Origin: Shewanella sp. MBTL60-007
Lineage (GTDB): Bacteria > Pseudomonadota > Gammaproteobacteria > Enterobacterales > Shewanellaceae
Direction: 5' to 3'
Assembly: GCF_019654915.1 (NCBI RefSeq)
Contig: NZ_BPET01000051.1
Coordinates: forward strand, 1-44,717
Length of the DNA stretch: 44,717 nt
In this document: piece after piece, positions 8,989 through 18,406 of the stretch
How the letters are laid out: every line of letters begins with the position of its first letter
How positions within the stretch are numbered: position 1 is the stretch's first letter
Program-made: the position numbers and the translations under genes
The notes under the pieces: model-generated
The model's database searches: none
What the model was told of the DNA's origin: nothing
Seen by the model: only the letters and a program-made list of their open reading frames with translations

Positions 8989-9762
8989 ATGCTGATCTTA
9001 GTCTCTCCTGCAAAAACGTTAGATTTTGAGAATCCACCGGGCAGCGAAAGCTATTCAATGCCAACGTTACTCGATCAAAGTGAACAGTTGATTGAAGTTT
9101 GCCGTAAGTTAACACCCGCAGATATCGCAAGCTTGATGAAAGTGAGTGATAAAATAGCAGGCTTAAATGTGGCAAGATTTAGCTCTTGGCAAAAGGACTT
9201 TACCCCAGCTAACGCAAAACAAGCTTTGTTTGCTTTTCGTGGTGATGTATATACGGGGCTTGATGCCGATACACTTTCTCCTCAAGCGTTAGATAAGGCG
9301 CAGCAGCAACTGCGGATTTTATCGGGTCTTTATGGCTTGCTTAAGCCACTAGACTTGATGCAAGCATATCGTTTGGAGATGGGCACTCGTTTAGCTAATG
9401 AGCGAGGCATAAACCTCTATCAATTCTGGGGCGATATCATTACTAATGAGATTAATAAGACCACAGAGGAGCAGGGGGATGAGTTTATAATCAACCTAGC
9501 TTCAAATGAGTATTTTAAAGCGGTTAAGCCTAAGCAACTTAAAGCGCAGGTGATCACCCCAGTCTTTAAAGACTGTAAGAACGGCCAATACAAGGTGATT
9601 AGCTTTTATGCCAAAAAGGCAAGAGGCATGATGGCGCGTTATATTTTAGATAATAATATTGACTCGTTAGAGGCATTAACCCAATTTGACACGGCGGGTT
9701 ATTACTATAGTGAGAAAGACTCAACAGTGAATGAGCCTGTGTTCTTACGTGAAGAGCAGTAG
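8989..9762 (+). CDS. yaaA: Peroxide stress protein YaaA (DUF328/UPF0246)
   Basis: A 257-aa cytosolic protein, the family's usual length. The opening MLILVSPAKTLDF is diagnostic of YaaA. The conserved blocks FRGDVYTGLDA (about 82-92), LSGLYGLLKPLDLMQAYRLEMG (about 108-129) and the C-terminal FYAKKARGMMARY are all present. In E. coli YaaA limits free iron and DNA damage during H2O2 stress and has a DNA-binding HhH-like fold; its biochemical role is incompletely defined. The start follows AAAGGA at about 5 bp. It stands alone between two terminators. Confidence 0.95.
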   Translation: MLILVSPAKTLDFENPPGSESYSMPTLLDQSEQLIEVCRKLTPADIASLMKVSDKIAGLNVARFSSWQKDFTPANAKQALFAFRGDVYTGLDADTLSPQALDKAQQQLRILSGLYGLLKPLDLMQAYRLEMGTRLANERGINLYQFWGDIITNEINKTTEEQGDEFIINLASNEYFKAVKPKQLKAQVITPVFKDCKNGQYKVISFYAKKARGMMARYILDNNIDSLEALTQFDTAGYYYSEKDSTVNEPVFLREEQ

Positions 9763-9794
9763 TTTTGCTAGTGCAAAGATGAGTGATATGGATA

Positions 9795-9830
9795 TAAGTA
9801 AAAAGCAGCTGTCAGGCTGCTTTTTACTTA
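9795..9830. terminator. Bidirectional terminator between yaaA and the M28 peptidase
   Basis: A perfect 15-bp inverted repeat, TAAGTAAAAAGCAGC/GCTGCTTTTTACTTA, with a 6-base loop. It lies between the convergent ends of yaaA (+) and the peptidase gene (-), and its A and T tracts serve both directions. Confidence 0.85.
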
Positions 9831-9844
9831 GATAACCGAGAAAG

Positions 9845-11260
9845 TTACGGCTCTAGTACAATCGGGCGGAGTTCAATTTCAGATTGTGCCATTAGGTAAG
9901 CAAACTGAGCGTAAGCGGCGACATTTTGCCTAAGCGCTGCAGGGTCTATCTTATCTATAGTATCGTTTGGGGTGTGGTGATAGTCGAAGTAATCGCTGCC
10001 GTCTTGTCTAAGTGAGGCAACGGGAACACCCAAAGCGGGTAGCATGGATACGTCTGGGCCACCAGAGGCGTTGTTACTGCCCATAGTTACACCATTTGCT
10101 GTCATTGGTAGGCTTTTCTGTATTAACTGCTCAAAACCTTGTTCACTGGCTCTAAAGTCTATTTGATAGATGCGGCCCGCGCCAAAATCGGATTCAGCTG
10201 CAATATAATGCTTTTCAAGCTCCTCCTTGTGAGTACTCGCATAAGCCTTGCCACCAATGAGGCCTAGCTCTTCTGCTGCATATAACACGACTCTTACGCT
10301 GCGAGCGGGTTTAATGGGCAGGTCTTGGATCAGTTTTGCCGCAGCAGTGACAATGGCGACACCGGCGCCGTCATCAATAGCACCTGTGCCTTCATCCCAT
10401 GAATCTAAGTGAGCACCAATCAAGACTATCTCCTCGGGCTTAGTGGTACCTGTTACTTCAGCAATCACATTGTAAGAGGTGGCAAATCCTTGGTTTTCAG
10501 AAGAGAGCGCTAATTTGACGGTGATTTCATCGGTGCGTTTTAGCATGGCATTGATAAGATCTGCATCGGGGTTGGACATCGCTGCAGCTGGGATCTTATT
10601 GACTCCATCTTGATAGCGCATCATTCCCGTATGAGCCATACGGTCGTGATCGGTACCAATAGAGCGGATGATAATGGCTACTGCTCCCTTTTTTGCGGCT
10701 GCAACGGCGCCTTTTGAGCGGCCTCCAACACTTTTGCCATAGCCTTTACCTGTTTTATGGCGCTCCGTTACGTGATCGATAAACACGATTTTGCCCTTAA
10801 CTGCAGCGCTGTCGGCTTGCTCTAACGCTTTTAGGCTATCAAAGCGTATGATTTTCGCTTCTATCCCACCATTAGGTGTGGCAATACTGCCCCCTAAGGC
10901 GGTGATGACCAGAGGCTGCGGAAATGGAGCCGTGATTGATGCTTTCGCTTCACCTCGGTGCCACACGGGGACTTGTACTGCCTCTTTATAGACTTTATCG
11001 AAGCCTAGGCTCGTAAGTTTAGCCTCAGCCCATTGTACGGCTACTAAATCTTTCTCACTTCCGGCAAGCCTTGGGCCTACCTCAACGGTTAGAGATTCAA
11101 CAAGCTCGTAAGCAAGCGCCGAATTAAGGGCTTTTTGTTGTAACTGAGCGGATATAGACTCGTCACTATTATTTGTATTAGTTTGTTGGCAACCCATTAA
11201 GCCAATAAGCGTTAATCCGCAAAGCAGATTGAGATAGTTGTTTTTCATAAGTTTTTTCAT
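9845..11260 (-). CDS. M28-family zinc metallopeptidase lipoprotein
   Basis: A predicted extracytoplasmic aminopeptidase or carboxypeptidase of the M28 family, resembling the plasma glutamate carboxypeptidase (CPQ) group. The 471-aa precursor has a lipobox LMGC with Cys24 as the lipidated residue. A protease-associated domain lies at about 120-230. The M28 catalytic domain follows: H284 and D286 in GAHLDSW, D296/D297 in AIDDGAG, E330-E331 in AAEELGL, D358 in ESDFGAG and the final zinc histidine at H428/H429 in YFDYHHTPND. All expected di-zinc ligands are present, so it should be active. No strong Shine-Dalgarno is visible; a second ATG occurs at codon 5. Substrates are probably peptides in the periplasm or at the cell surface. 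The gene is monocistronic. Confidence 0.92.
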   Translation of the reverse strand: MKKLMKNNYLNLLCGLTLIGLMGCQQTNTNNSDESISAQLQQKALNSALAYELVESLTVEVGPRLAGSEKDLVAVQWAEAKLTSLGFDKVYKEAVQVPVWHRGEAKASITAPFPQPLVITALGGSIATPNGGIEAKIIRFDSLKALEQADSAAVKGKIVFIDHVTERHKTGKGYGKSVGGRSKGAVAAAKKGAVAIIIRSIGTDHDRMAHTGMMRYQDGVNKIPAAAMSNPDADLINAMLKRTDEITVKLALSSENQGFATSYNVIAEVTGTTKPEEIVLIGAHLDSWDEGTGAIDDGAGVAIVTAAAKLIQDLPIKPARSVRVVLYAAEELGLIGGKAYASTHKEELEKHYIAAESDFGAGRIYQIDFRASEQGFEQLIQKSLPMTANGVTMGSNNASGGPDVSMLPALGVPVASLRQDGSDYFDYHHTPNDTIDKIDPAALRQNVAAYAQFAYLMAQSEIELRPIVLEP

Positions 11261-11383
11261 TTTTTATTATGTATGTCCCACTTTTAAAAACAATCTAGCA
11301 AAAAGTGTGCTTTATGTCCCGACTATATCTGTAAGGCAACGCTATATTAGAGCGTCGGTTTGTTTTAGGAGAAATGGCTCGTA

Positions 11384-11698
11384 ATGAATATAGAACTAAT
11401 GCAGCAACGAGCAGACCATGCCGTTGTATTGTTGAAAGCGTTAGCCAATGAACGTCGTCTGTTTATCTTGTGTTACCTTCTTAATGAAGGCGAGATGTGC
11501 GTTGGTGAAATGAATAAGAAATTGGGTTTAAGCCAATCAGCTCTGTCCCAGCATTTAGCTTGGTTACGTAAAGATAATTTAGTAGAAACGCGCAAAGAAG
11601 CTCAAACAGTTTACTACTCGTTAAAGAGTGATGAAGTTGCTGAGATTATTAAATTACTGAACAACATCTATTGCGATAGTTTAAAGACTGTAGCCTAG
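11384..11698 (+). CDS. ArsR-family regulator, HlyU/BigR/SqrR-like
   Basis: A 104-aa winged-helix repressor. The HTH is at about residues 51-72 (LSQSALSQHLAWLRKDNLV), followed by the wing ETRKEAQTVYYSL. It lacks the metal-binding cysteines of classic ArsR/SmtB. Instead it has one cysteine in the second helix (C30, FILCYLL) and one near the C terminus (C97, NIYCDSL), 67 residues apart. That matches the dithiol pair of BigR, SqrR and Vibrio HlyU, which form tetrasulfide or disulfide bridges with reactive sulfur. A third cysteine, C39, is extra. The closest resemblance I recall is Vibrio HlyU (AVVLLKA-ANERRL-ILC). AGGAG lies 11 bp before the ATG. Its target is not evident; the divergent peptidase gene is one possibility. 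Confidence 0.88.
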   Translation: MNIELMQQRADHAVVLLKALANERRLFILCYLLNEGEMCVGEMNKKLGLSQSALSQHLAWLRKDNLVETRKEAQTVYYSLKSDEVAEIIKLLNNIYCDSLKTVA

Positions 11699-11790
11699 TG
11701 AAGTGAAGACCAGTTGTTAGCACGGTGAGATCGTTTGCTGATAGCTGGTTTTTATTGGCAAGTTAAAAGCTATAGAGTAGATGAACAATG

Positions 11791-11816
11791 GAGAGGCCTG
11801 CCTCTCTATTTTTTTG
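11791..11816 (+). terminator. Intrinsic terminator after the ArsR/HlyU-like gene
   Basis: The stem GAGAGGC/GCCTCTC has a 2-base loop and is followed by A and seven T residues. It lies about 95 bp beyond the stop codon, so the transcript would have a 3' untranslated tail. Confidence 0.75.
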
Positions 11817-11896
11817 CCTGCAGTTTACGGCGGCCGATAGAAACGGCTTCATTGTACTAATGGTTAGGTTGTAGAGATGAAAAAGTGGCAGGCATA

Positions 11897-11923
11897 AAAA
11901 AACCGGCCAAGGCCGGTTTTTAA
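11897..11923 (-). terminator. Intrinsic terminator after rpsT
   Basis: The GC-rich stem AAACCGGCC/GGCCGGTTT has a 2-base loop and A/T flanks. It lies about 20 bp past the rpsT stop codon on the minus strand. Confidence 0.85.
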
Positions 11924-11942
11924 TTTGCTTTAAAGCTAAAGA

Positions 11943-12209
11943 TTAAGCAGCTAGTGCTTTGATTTTAGCGTTTAAGCGTGACTTATAACGAGCAGCCTTA
12001 TTCTTGTGAATAAGACCTTTAGTCGCCATACGGTCAACAATTGGTTGTGCTTTAGCGAAAGCAGCAGTAGCTGTCGCGTGATCACCTGCATTGATTGCAG
12101 CAATTACTTTTTTAACGTAAGTACGTAACATTGAGCTACGGCTAGCGTTATGTTGGCGACGCTTTTCAGATTGAAGCGCGCGCTTCTTTGCAGACTTGCT
12201 ATTAGCCAA
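11943..12209 (-). CDS. rpsT: 30S ribosomal protein S20
   Basis: Primary 16S-binding protein of the small subunit, 88 aa, basic and helical. It begins MANSKSAKKRALQSEKRR and ends with the typical AARYKSRLNAKIKAL helix. The start codon is TTG (minus strand), preceded by AGGAGT. E. coli rpsT also starts with the rare UUG, which is part of its translational autoregulation, so the same feedback is plausible here. It is divergent from murJ, as in many gammaproteobacteria. Confidence 0.97.
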   Translation of the reverse strand: MANSKSAKKRALQSEKRRQHNASRSSMLRTYVKKVIAAINAGDHATATAAFAKAQPIVDRMATKGLIHKNKAARYKSRLNAKIKALAA

Positions 12210-12464
12210 GGTGCAACTCCTAAAACTGGGTTTGGTATTTTTAAGGTCGAGGAATATGCCCTATTTATGTCACTTTGTCAATGACAATGATTGAATCAGT
12301 CTGATTAACTCAAAATAATCCAACCAGCTTGGCTATCTTCAACCTAACTCGTGTAATATGTGGCGCAATTCTAGCAGGTATTGCTATGAGACAATAGAGG
12401 CTAATGCTAATTTTTACGCGATATTGCCTAAGTTATTTAGCTCTATCCAGAGGTCGGGGGCGTT

Positions 12465-14024
12465 TTGAGCAAGAAGTTAATTAAGTCAGGCATGATTGTG
12501 AGTGCTATGACGTTGATTTCCCGTGTTTTAGGTTTAGTTAGGGATGTGGTTATCGCTAACTTGATGGGAGCGGGAAGCAGTGCGGATGTTTTTTTCTTCG
12601 CAAATAAAATACCAAATTTTTTAAGACGCCTGTTTGCAGAGGGGGCTTTTGCACAAGCTTTTGTGCCAGTTTTAACTGAATATCAAGAAAAAAATACCAA
12701 AGAGGAAGTGCGGGAGTTAATTTCTAAAGTCGCCGGAACCTTAGGAATACTCGTTACTATTGTGACTTTAGTGGGAGTTATCGCATCGCCTGTATTGGCG
12801 GCTCTATTCGGCGGTGGTTGGTTTTTAGCTTGGTTAAATGATGAGCCCAATGGGGCCAAGTTTGAACTGGCCTCGTTAATGCTTAAGATTACCTTCCCTT
12901 ATCTGTGGTTTATCACTTTTACTGCGCTAGCGGGGTCGATATTAAATACCCGTGGGCGATTCGCAGTCTCAGCATTTACCCCAGTATTTTTAAATGTTGC
13001 TATCATCGCGGCGGCTATCTATCTTGCGCCTAACTTGAGTCAGCCGGAAATTGGTTTAGCTTGTGGCGTGTTTTTAGGTGGCTTGGTTCAGTTTTTGTTC
13101 CAAATTCCTTTTCTTATTAAAGAAAGGGCCATGGTTAAGCCGAGTTGGGGCTGGCATCATCCAGGGGTAACCAAAATTCGCACCTTGATGATCCCGGCAC
13201 TTTTTGGTGTGTCAGTGTCACAAATTAATCTGTTGCTCGATACCTTCATTGCGAGCTTTTTAATGACAGGTTCTATTAGTTGGCTCTATTACTCAGACCG
13301 ATTGTTGGAGTTTCCTCTAGGTTTATTTGGTATCGCTATCGCAACGGTTATCTTACCTGCGTTATCTAAACGCCATGTAAATGCCGAAAGTAATGAGTTC
13401 GCCAAAACTATGGACTGGGGGGTAAAAGCGATTATTCTACTGGGTCTTCCCGCCATGTGCGGCCTAATTATGTTAGCTAAACCTATGCTGATGGTGCTAT
13501 TTATGCGCGGTGCCTTCAGTTATGAAGATGTCGAGATGGCCTCATACAGTTTAATGGCCTATGGCAGCGGTTTATTGAGCTTCATGCTGATTAAAATCTT
13601 AGCGCCAGGCTATTACTCAAGACAAGATACTCGAACACCTGTGCGTTTTGGTATTATCGCCATGGTGAGCAACATGGTATTTAACCTGATTTTTGCGATT
13701 CCATTCGGTTATGTAGGGCTGGCGATTGCCACATCGCTATCGGCGTTATTGAATGCATTCTTATTGTATCGAGGCCTGCATATCGCTAATGTTTACCGTA
13801 TCCAAAAATCGACACTGATCTTTAGTGTAAAGGTATTGCTCGCTGCAGGGGTCATGTTGGCAGTGTTATTTAAATTTGATCCTACTACGGCACAATGGAT
13901 CGACTTATCCTTCATAGAGCGCAGCTTTACATTGGCAAAGTTGATTGCATTTGCAGCAATCTCTTACTTTATTTGCTTGGTTTGCCTTGGAATTCGCCCT
14001 TGGAAGATGAAAGCTGCTGTTTGA
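12465..14024 (+). CDS. murJ: Lipid II flippase MurJ
   Basis: Flips the peptidoglycan precursor lipid II across the inner membrane. The 519-aa protein has about 14 membrane segments of the MOP/MVF superfamily. The N terminus (VSAMTLISRVLGLVRDVVIA) and the block ADVFFFANKIPNFLRRLFAEGAFAQAFVPVL (residues about 40-70) are characteristic. The start is TTG at 12465, with a G-rich AGGTCGGGGG sequence close upstream; no better ATG lies nearby. The next gene, ribF, begins 65 bp downstream, with its own -10 box between. The divergent neighbour is rpsT. Confidence 0.96.
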   Translation: MSKKLIKSGMIVSAMTLISRVLGLVRDVVIANLMGAGSSADVFFFANKIPNFLRRLFAEGAFAQAFVPVLTEYQEKNTKEEVRELISKVAGTLGILVTIVTLVGVIASPVLAALFGGGWFLAWLNDEPNGAKFELASLMLKITFPYLWFITFTALAGSILNTRGRFAVSAFTPVFLNVAIIAAAIYLAPNLSQPEIGLACGVFLGGLVQFLFQIPFLIKERAMVKPSWGWHHPGVTKIRTLMIPALFGVSVSQINLLLDTFIASFLMTGSISWLYYSDRLLEFPLGLFGIAIATVILPALSKRHVNAESNEFAKTMDWGVKAIILLGLPAMCGLIMLAKPMLMVLFMRGAFSYEDVEMASYSLMAYGSGLLSFMLIKILAPGYYSRQDTRTPVRFGIIAMVSNMVFNLIFAIPFGYVGLAIATSLSALLNAFLLYRGLHIANVYRIQKSTLIFSVKVLLAAGVMLAVLFKFDPTTAQWIDLSFIERSFTLAKLIAFAAISYFICLVCLGIRPWKMKAAV

Positions 14025-14027
14025 GTG

Positions 14028-14056
14028 CTGATTATAAAGGCTAGCTAGTATATAAT
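14028..14056 (+). promoter_or_regulatory. Candidate sigma-70 promoter for ribF operon
   Basis: A perfect TATAAT -10 box (14051-14056) lies 33 bp before the ribF start codon. The -35 region (CTGATT, 17-bp spacer) is weak. It would transcribe the ribF-ileS-lspA-fkpB-ispH block separately from murJ. Confidence 0.5.
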
Positions 14057-14089
14057 CCGCCCATTTACTCTCATGCGTCGTGTAAGATA

Positions 14090-15025
14090 ATGGAATTAAT
14101 CCGCGGTATTCATAATATTTTGCCGAAACATCATGGTTGCGTATTGACGATAGGCAACTTTGATGGCGTCCATCGTGGTCATGCGGAAGTGATAAATCGA
14201 CTGGTTAAAAAGGCACAGCATCTAGGCCTGCCAGCAGTTGTGATGACCTTTGAGCCGCAGCCGCGAGAGTTGTTTCAAGGTGAAAATGCGCCCGCTCGTT
14301 TGAGCTTATTGCGAGACAAGCTAGTCTTGCTAGATGAGCTGAAGATCGAGCGTCTATTGTGCGTGAACTTTAATAAGAAATTTTCGAGTTTTACCGCCGA
14401 AGATTTTATCGAGCAGCTACTCGTAAAAGCACTCGGTGTGAAATATTTAGTTGTGGGCGATGACTTTTGCTTTGGTAAAATGCGTCAAGGTAATTTTGAG
14501 ATGCTACGCAAAGCAGGTGAAAAATACGGTTTTGCCGTAGTGAGCACCCAAAGCTTTGTTTTAGGTGATAAGCGCGTAAGCTCGACAGAAGTTAGGCTGC
14601 AGCTTGCAAAGGGCAACTTAGAGCAAGCAAGACGTTTATTAGGGCACCCTTTCATCTTAAGTGGCAAGGTTGCTCATGGTGAGAAAATTGGCCGTACAAT
14701 TGGTTTTCCCACTGCTAATATAGCTTTAAAACGTAAAGTATCGCCAGTTCGTGGTGTCTTTGCTGTGAAGCTGTATTGGGATAATAGCGATATATATGAA
14801 GGCGTGGCTAACGTCGGTTTTAGACCAACGGTGAATGGTCAAGTGTGTCAGTTAGAAGTCCATCTGTTCGACTTTGATGGTGACCTTTATGGTAAATCAG
14901 TCGAAGTTGAATTGGTGGCGAAGATTAGAGACGAGCAGCCATTCGGATCGTTAGATGCGCTGAAAAAACAAATTAAATATGATGCCGATAGAGCGAAAGC
15001 CCTACTTGGTAGCGATGCAGGCTGA
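14090..15025 (+). CDS. ribF: Bifunctional riboflavin kinase / FAD synthetase
   Basis: Converts riboflavin to FMN and then to FAD. The 311-aa protein has the FAD synthetase (nucleotidyltransferase) domain first: TIGNFDGVHRGH at about residues 21-32 is the nucleotide-binding HxGH-type motif. The C-terminal riboflavin kinase domain contains GRTIGFPTANI (about 200-210) and GVANVGFRPTV. The length is typical. It precedes ileS by 31 bp, the widespread ribF-ileS-lspA order. A flavin supply is also needed by the halogenase-like protein in this window, though no direct link is visible. Confidence 0.97.
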   Translation: MELIRGIHNILPKHHGCVLTIGNFDGVHRGHAEVINRLVKKAQHLGLPAVVMTFEPQPRELFQGENAPARLSLLRDKLVLLDELKIERLLCVNFNKKFSSFTAEDFIEQLLVKALGVKYLVVGDDFCFGKMRQGNFEMLRKAGEKYGFAVVSTQSFVLGDKRVSSTEVRLQLAKGNLEQARRLLGHPFILSGKVAHGEKIGRTIGFPTANIALKRKVSPVRGVFAVKLYWDNSDIYEGVANVGFRPTVNGQVCQLEVHLFDFDGDLYGKSVEVELVAKIRDEQPFGSLDALKKQIKYDADRAKALLGSDAG

Positions 15026-15056
15026 AAAGCTTAGCGAACAAAACGGTAAAGGATCA

Positions 15057-17879
15057 ATGAGCGACTATAAATCTACTTTGAATTTGCCGGAAACAGAGTT
15101 TCCGATGCGTGGTAATTTGGCTAATCGTGAGCCAGAGATGTTGAAATCTTGGAACGAGAATGGACTGTACAAACAGATCCGTGAAAGCCGTAAAGATGCT
15201 AAACCGTTTATTTTGCATGATGGTCCTCCATATGCGAACGGTGACATTCATATTGGCCACTCAGTAAACAAAATTCTTAAAGATATTATTATTAAGTCAA
15301 AGACCATGTCTGGTTTTGACGCGCCATACATTCCTGGTTGGGACTGTCATGGTCTACCGATTGAGCTAAAAGTAGAGCAGAAAGTTGGTAAGCCAGGACA
15401 TAAGATCACTGCTGCTGAATTCCGTCAAAAGTGTCGTGAATACGCGGCTAAGCAGGTTGACGGTCAGCGTGAGGACTTTATCCGTTTAGGTGTTTTTGCC
15501 GATTGGCAAAACCCTTACCTAACTATGGATTACAGCACTGAAGCTAACATTGTACGTTCACTTTCTAAAGTGATCGATAGCGGCCATCTACACAAAGGTG
15601 TGAAGCCAGTACATTGGTGTACCGATTGTGGTTCAGCTTTGGCTGAAGCTGAAGTTGAATACGAAGACAAGATGTCGCCAGCGATCGATGTGGCTTTCTC
15701 TGTTGTTGATAAGCCAGCCTTGCTTGCTAAGTTCGGCGTGACTGATTATCCACATAACATCTCTATGGTTATCTGGACGACAACACCTTGGACTCTGCCT
15801 GCTAACCGCGCGTTATCTGTTGGGGCCAATGTCGAGTACACCTTGGTTGAGATGGTCAAAGAGGGTCAGGCTCAAGCATTAGTATTAGCCACTGATTTAT
15901 ATGAGTCATGTGTTGAGCGTTTTGGCGCAGAGTCACACACTGTACTAGGTACAGCTGCGGGTAGCGACTTAGAGCTATTACGTTTTAACCACCCATTCTA
16001 CGATTTTGACGTACCTGTTATTTTAGGCGACCACGTGACAGTTGATTCAGGTACTGGTGTGGTTCATACCGCTCCAGGTCACGGTCAAGACGATTTCGTG
16101 GTTGGTCAGAAATACGGTTTAGAAGTGGCTAACCCAGTTGGTGATAACGGTGTTTATAAGCCAGATACAGAGCTTTTCGCAGGTTTACATGTATTTAAGG
16201 CAAACAAGAACGTTGTTGAACTACTAGAAGAGAAAGGTGCGCTACTTAATCACGTACAGATTAAGCACAGCTACCCACATTGCTGGCGCCATAAGACGCC
16301 GATTATCTTCCGTGCAACGCCACAGTGGTTTATCTCTATGGATCAAAAGGGTCTGCGTACGCAGGCACTAAGTGAAATCGAGCAGACTCAGTGGATCCCT
16401 GATTGGGGTCAGAGCCGTATCGAGAAGATGGTAGAGAACCGTCCAGACTGGTGTATCTCACGTCAGCGTACTTGGGGCGTACCCATCACGCTATTCGTTC
16501 ACCGTGAAACCGAAGAACTTCACCCAGATAGCGTATCGCTAATGGAGCGCGTTGCTGCACGTATCGAGCAGGAAGGCATTCAAGCTTGGTGGGATCTTGA
16601 TGCATCAGAGCTTTTGGGCGACGAAGCTGACCAATATCGTAAAGTGACAGATACTTTAGACGTTTGGTATGACTCGGGTTCTACTTTCTCGTCAGTTGTT
16701 GCTTCACGTCCAGAATTTAACGGCCACCCAATTGATCTGTACCTTGAAGGTAGCGATCAACACCGTGGTTGGTTTATGTCATCGCTGATGATTTCTACTG
16801 CGATGAACGGTAAAGCACCGTATAAGCAAGTATTGACTCACGGTTTTACCGTTGATGGTCAAGGCCGTAAGATGTCTAAGTCAGTTGGTAACGTGATTGC
16901 ACCGCAACATGTAACGAACAAGTTAGGCGCTGACATTCTACGTTTATGGGTTGCTGCGACAGACTATAGCGGTGAGATGACGGTTTCTGATCAGATCCTT
17001 AACCGTAGTGCCGATGCATACCGCCGTATCCGTAACACGGCTCGATTCCTATTGGCTAACATCAATGGCTTTAACCCAGAGACCGATATGGTTGCGGTTG
17101 AAGACATGGTTGCATTGGATCGCTGGGTTGTTCGCCGCGCAGCAGCGCTACAGCAAGAGTTACTAGAAGCGTATGAGCAATATAACTTCCACCTAGTCAC
17201 TCAGAAGTTGATGCAGTTCTGCTCTGTTGAACTAGGTAGCTTCTACTTAGATATCATCAAAGACAGACAGTACACAGCGAAAGAAGACAGCAATGCTCGT
17301 CGTAGCTGTCAGTCTGCACTGTACCTCATTTCTGAAGCTATGGTTCGCTGGATTGCGCCAATTCTAAGCTTTACTGCTGACGAAATCTGGAAGCTGCTTC
17401 CAGGTGAGCGTGCTGAGTATGTGTTTACTGAAACTTGGTACGACGGCCTTAAGTCTGTGACGCTTGAATCAGATCTAAGCGATGAGTACTGGGATCAGTT
17501 ACTAGCCGTTCGTGCAGAAGTGAATAAAGTGATTGAGAACGCACGACGTGAAAAGCAAGTGGGTGGCTCATTAGAAGCGGAAGTGACCTTGTATGCCGAT
17601 GAAGCACTTCAAGCTGCACTTGAGAACCTTGGTGATGAACTGCGTTTCGTTCTATTAACCTCTAAGACTGAAGTTGTTGCGTTAACAGCCGCACCATCTG
17701 ATGCTATTGAGACTGAGCTTGCGTCACTTAAGCTTGGCTTGAAGAAGTCAGAAGCTGAGAAGTGTGAACGTTGCTGGCACCACAGAGAAGATGTAGGCGC
17801 GGTTACCGAGCATCCAACTCTGTGTACTCGTTGTGTAACCAACATCGAAGGCGATGGCGAAGTTCGTCAATTTGCTTAA
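15057..17879 (+). CDS. ileS: Isoleucyl-tRNA synthetase
   Basis: Charges tRNA-Ile with isoleucine and edits valine. I take ATG 15057 (MSDYKSTLNLPETEFPMRGN), which matches the family N terminus; the frame is open 26 codons further upstream but that part overlaps ribF. The product is 940 aa. The class I motifs HIGH (65-68, PYANGDIHIGHS) and KMSKS (605-609) are intact. The connective editing domain has WTTTPWTLPAN. The C-terminal zinc finger CxxC...CxxC (CERCWHH and CTRCV) is complete. It is in an operon with ribF upstream and lspA 10 bp downstream. Confidence 0.98.
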   Translation: MSDYKSTLNLPETEFPMRGNLANREPEMLKSWNENGLYKQIRESRKDAKPFILHDGPPYANGDIHIGHSVNKILKDIIIKSKTMSGFDAPYIPGWDCHGLPIELKVEQKVGKPGHKITAAEFRQKCREYAAKQVDGQREDFIRLGVFADWQNPYLTMDYSTEANIVRSLSKVIDSGHLHKGVKPVHWCTDCGSALAEAEVEYEDKMSPAIDVAFSVVDKPALLAKFGVTDYPHNISMVIWTTTPWTLPANRALSVGANVEYTLVEMVKEGQAQALVLATDLYESCVERFGAESHTVLGTAAGSDLELLRFNHPFYDFDVPVILGDHVTVDSGTGVVHTAPGHGQDDFVVGQKYGLEVANPVGDNGVYKPDTELFAGLHVFKANKNVVELLEEKGALLNHVQIKHSYPHCWRHKTPIIFRATPQWFISMDQKGLRTQALSEIEQTQWIPDWGQSRIEKMVENRPDWCISRQRTWGVPITLFVHRETEELHPDSVSLMERVAARIEQEGIQAWWDLDASELLGDEADQYRKVTDTLDVWYDSGSTFSSVVASRPEFNGHPIDLYLEGSDQHRGWFMSSLMISTAMNGKAPYKQVLTHGFTVDGQGRKMSKSVGNVIAPQHVTNKLGADILRLWVAATDYSGEMTVSDQILNRSADAYRRIRNTARFLLANINGFNPETDMVAVEDMVALDRWVVRRAAALQQELLEAYEQYNFHLVTQKLMQFCSVELGSFYLDIIKDRQYTAKEDSNARRSCQSALYLISEAMVRWIAPILSFTADEIWKLLPGERAEYVFTETWYDGLKSVTLESDLSDEYWDQLLAVRAEVNKVIENARREKQVGGSLEAEVTLYADEALQAALENLGDELRFVLLTSKTEVVALTAAPSDAIETELASLKLGLKKSEAEKCERCWHHREDVGAVTEHPTLCTRCVTNIEGDGEVRQFA

Positions 17880-17889
17880 AGGAACAGTC

Positions 17890-18402
17890 ATGCCCACTAC
17901 TTGGAAAGACAGTGGCCTGCGTTGGTATTGGGTAGTTGTGTTGGTGTTTCTTGCCGACCAACTATCTAAGCAATGGGTGTTGTCGAATTTTGAACTTTAC
18001 GAGTCGATACAGTTATTGCCCATTTTTAACTTTACCTATGTGCGCAACTATGGCGCCGCATTTAGCTTTTTAAGCGATGCAGGTGGCTGGCAACGTTGGT
18101 TATTCACCTTCGTAGCGGTTGGCTTTAGTGTAGTGTTATCGGTTTGGCTGCGTCAGCAGCCAAGCAAAATGTGGCGCTTAAACCTTGCTTACACCTTAGT
18201 GATTGGTGGCGCGTTAGGTAATTTGATTGACCGCTTACAGCATGGTTTTGTGGTCGACTTTTTAGATTTCTATTGGAATACAAGCCATTTTCCGGCATTC
18301 AATATCGCCGATTCTGCGATTTGTGTCGGAGCTGGACTCATCATCTTAGATTCGTTTGTTACTGGCAAAGATGACAAGCAAACGGGTGATCTGAAGGAGT
18401 AG
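17890..18402 (+). CDS. lspA: Prolipoprotein signal peptidase (signal peptidase II)
   Basis: An inner-membrane aspartyl protease that removes signal peptides from lipidated prolipoproteins. Start 17890 has AAGGAAC about 6 bp upstream, giving 170 aa, the usual size. There are four hydrophobic segments. The catalytic aspartates lie in GNLIDRLQHGFVVDFLDF and FNIADSAI, and the N-terminal conserved DQLSKQW is present. It sits between ileS and fkpB with gaps of 10 and 4 bp. Client lipoproteins in this window include the M28 peptidase and the GH20 hexosaminidase. Confidence 0.97.
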   Translation: MPTTWKDSGLRWYWVVVLVFLADQLSKQWVLSNFELYESIQLLPIFNFTYVRNYGAAFSFLSDAGGWQRWLFTFVAVGFSVVLSVWLRQQPSKMWRLNLAYTLVIGGALGNLIDRLQHGFVVDFLDFYWNTSHFPAFNIADSAICVGAGLIILDSFVTGKDDKQTGDLKE

Positions 18403-18406
18403 TTAA

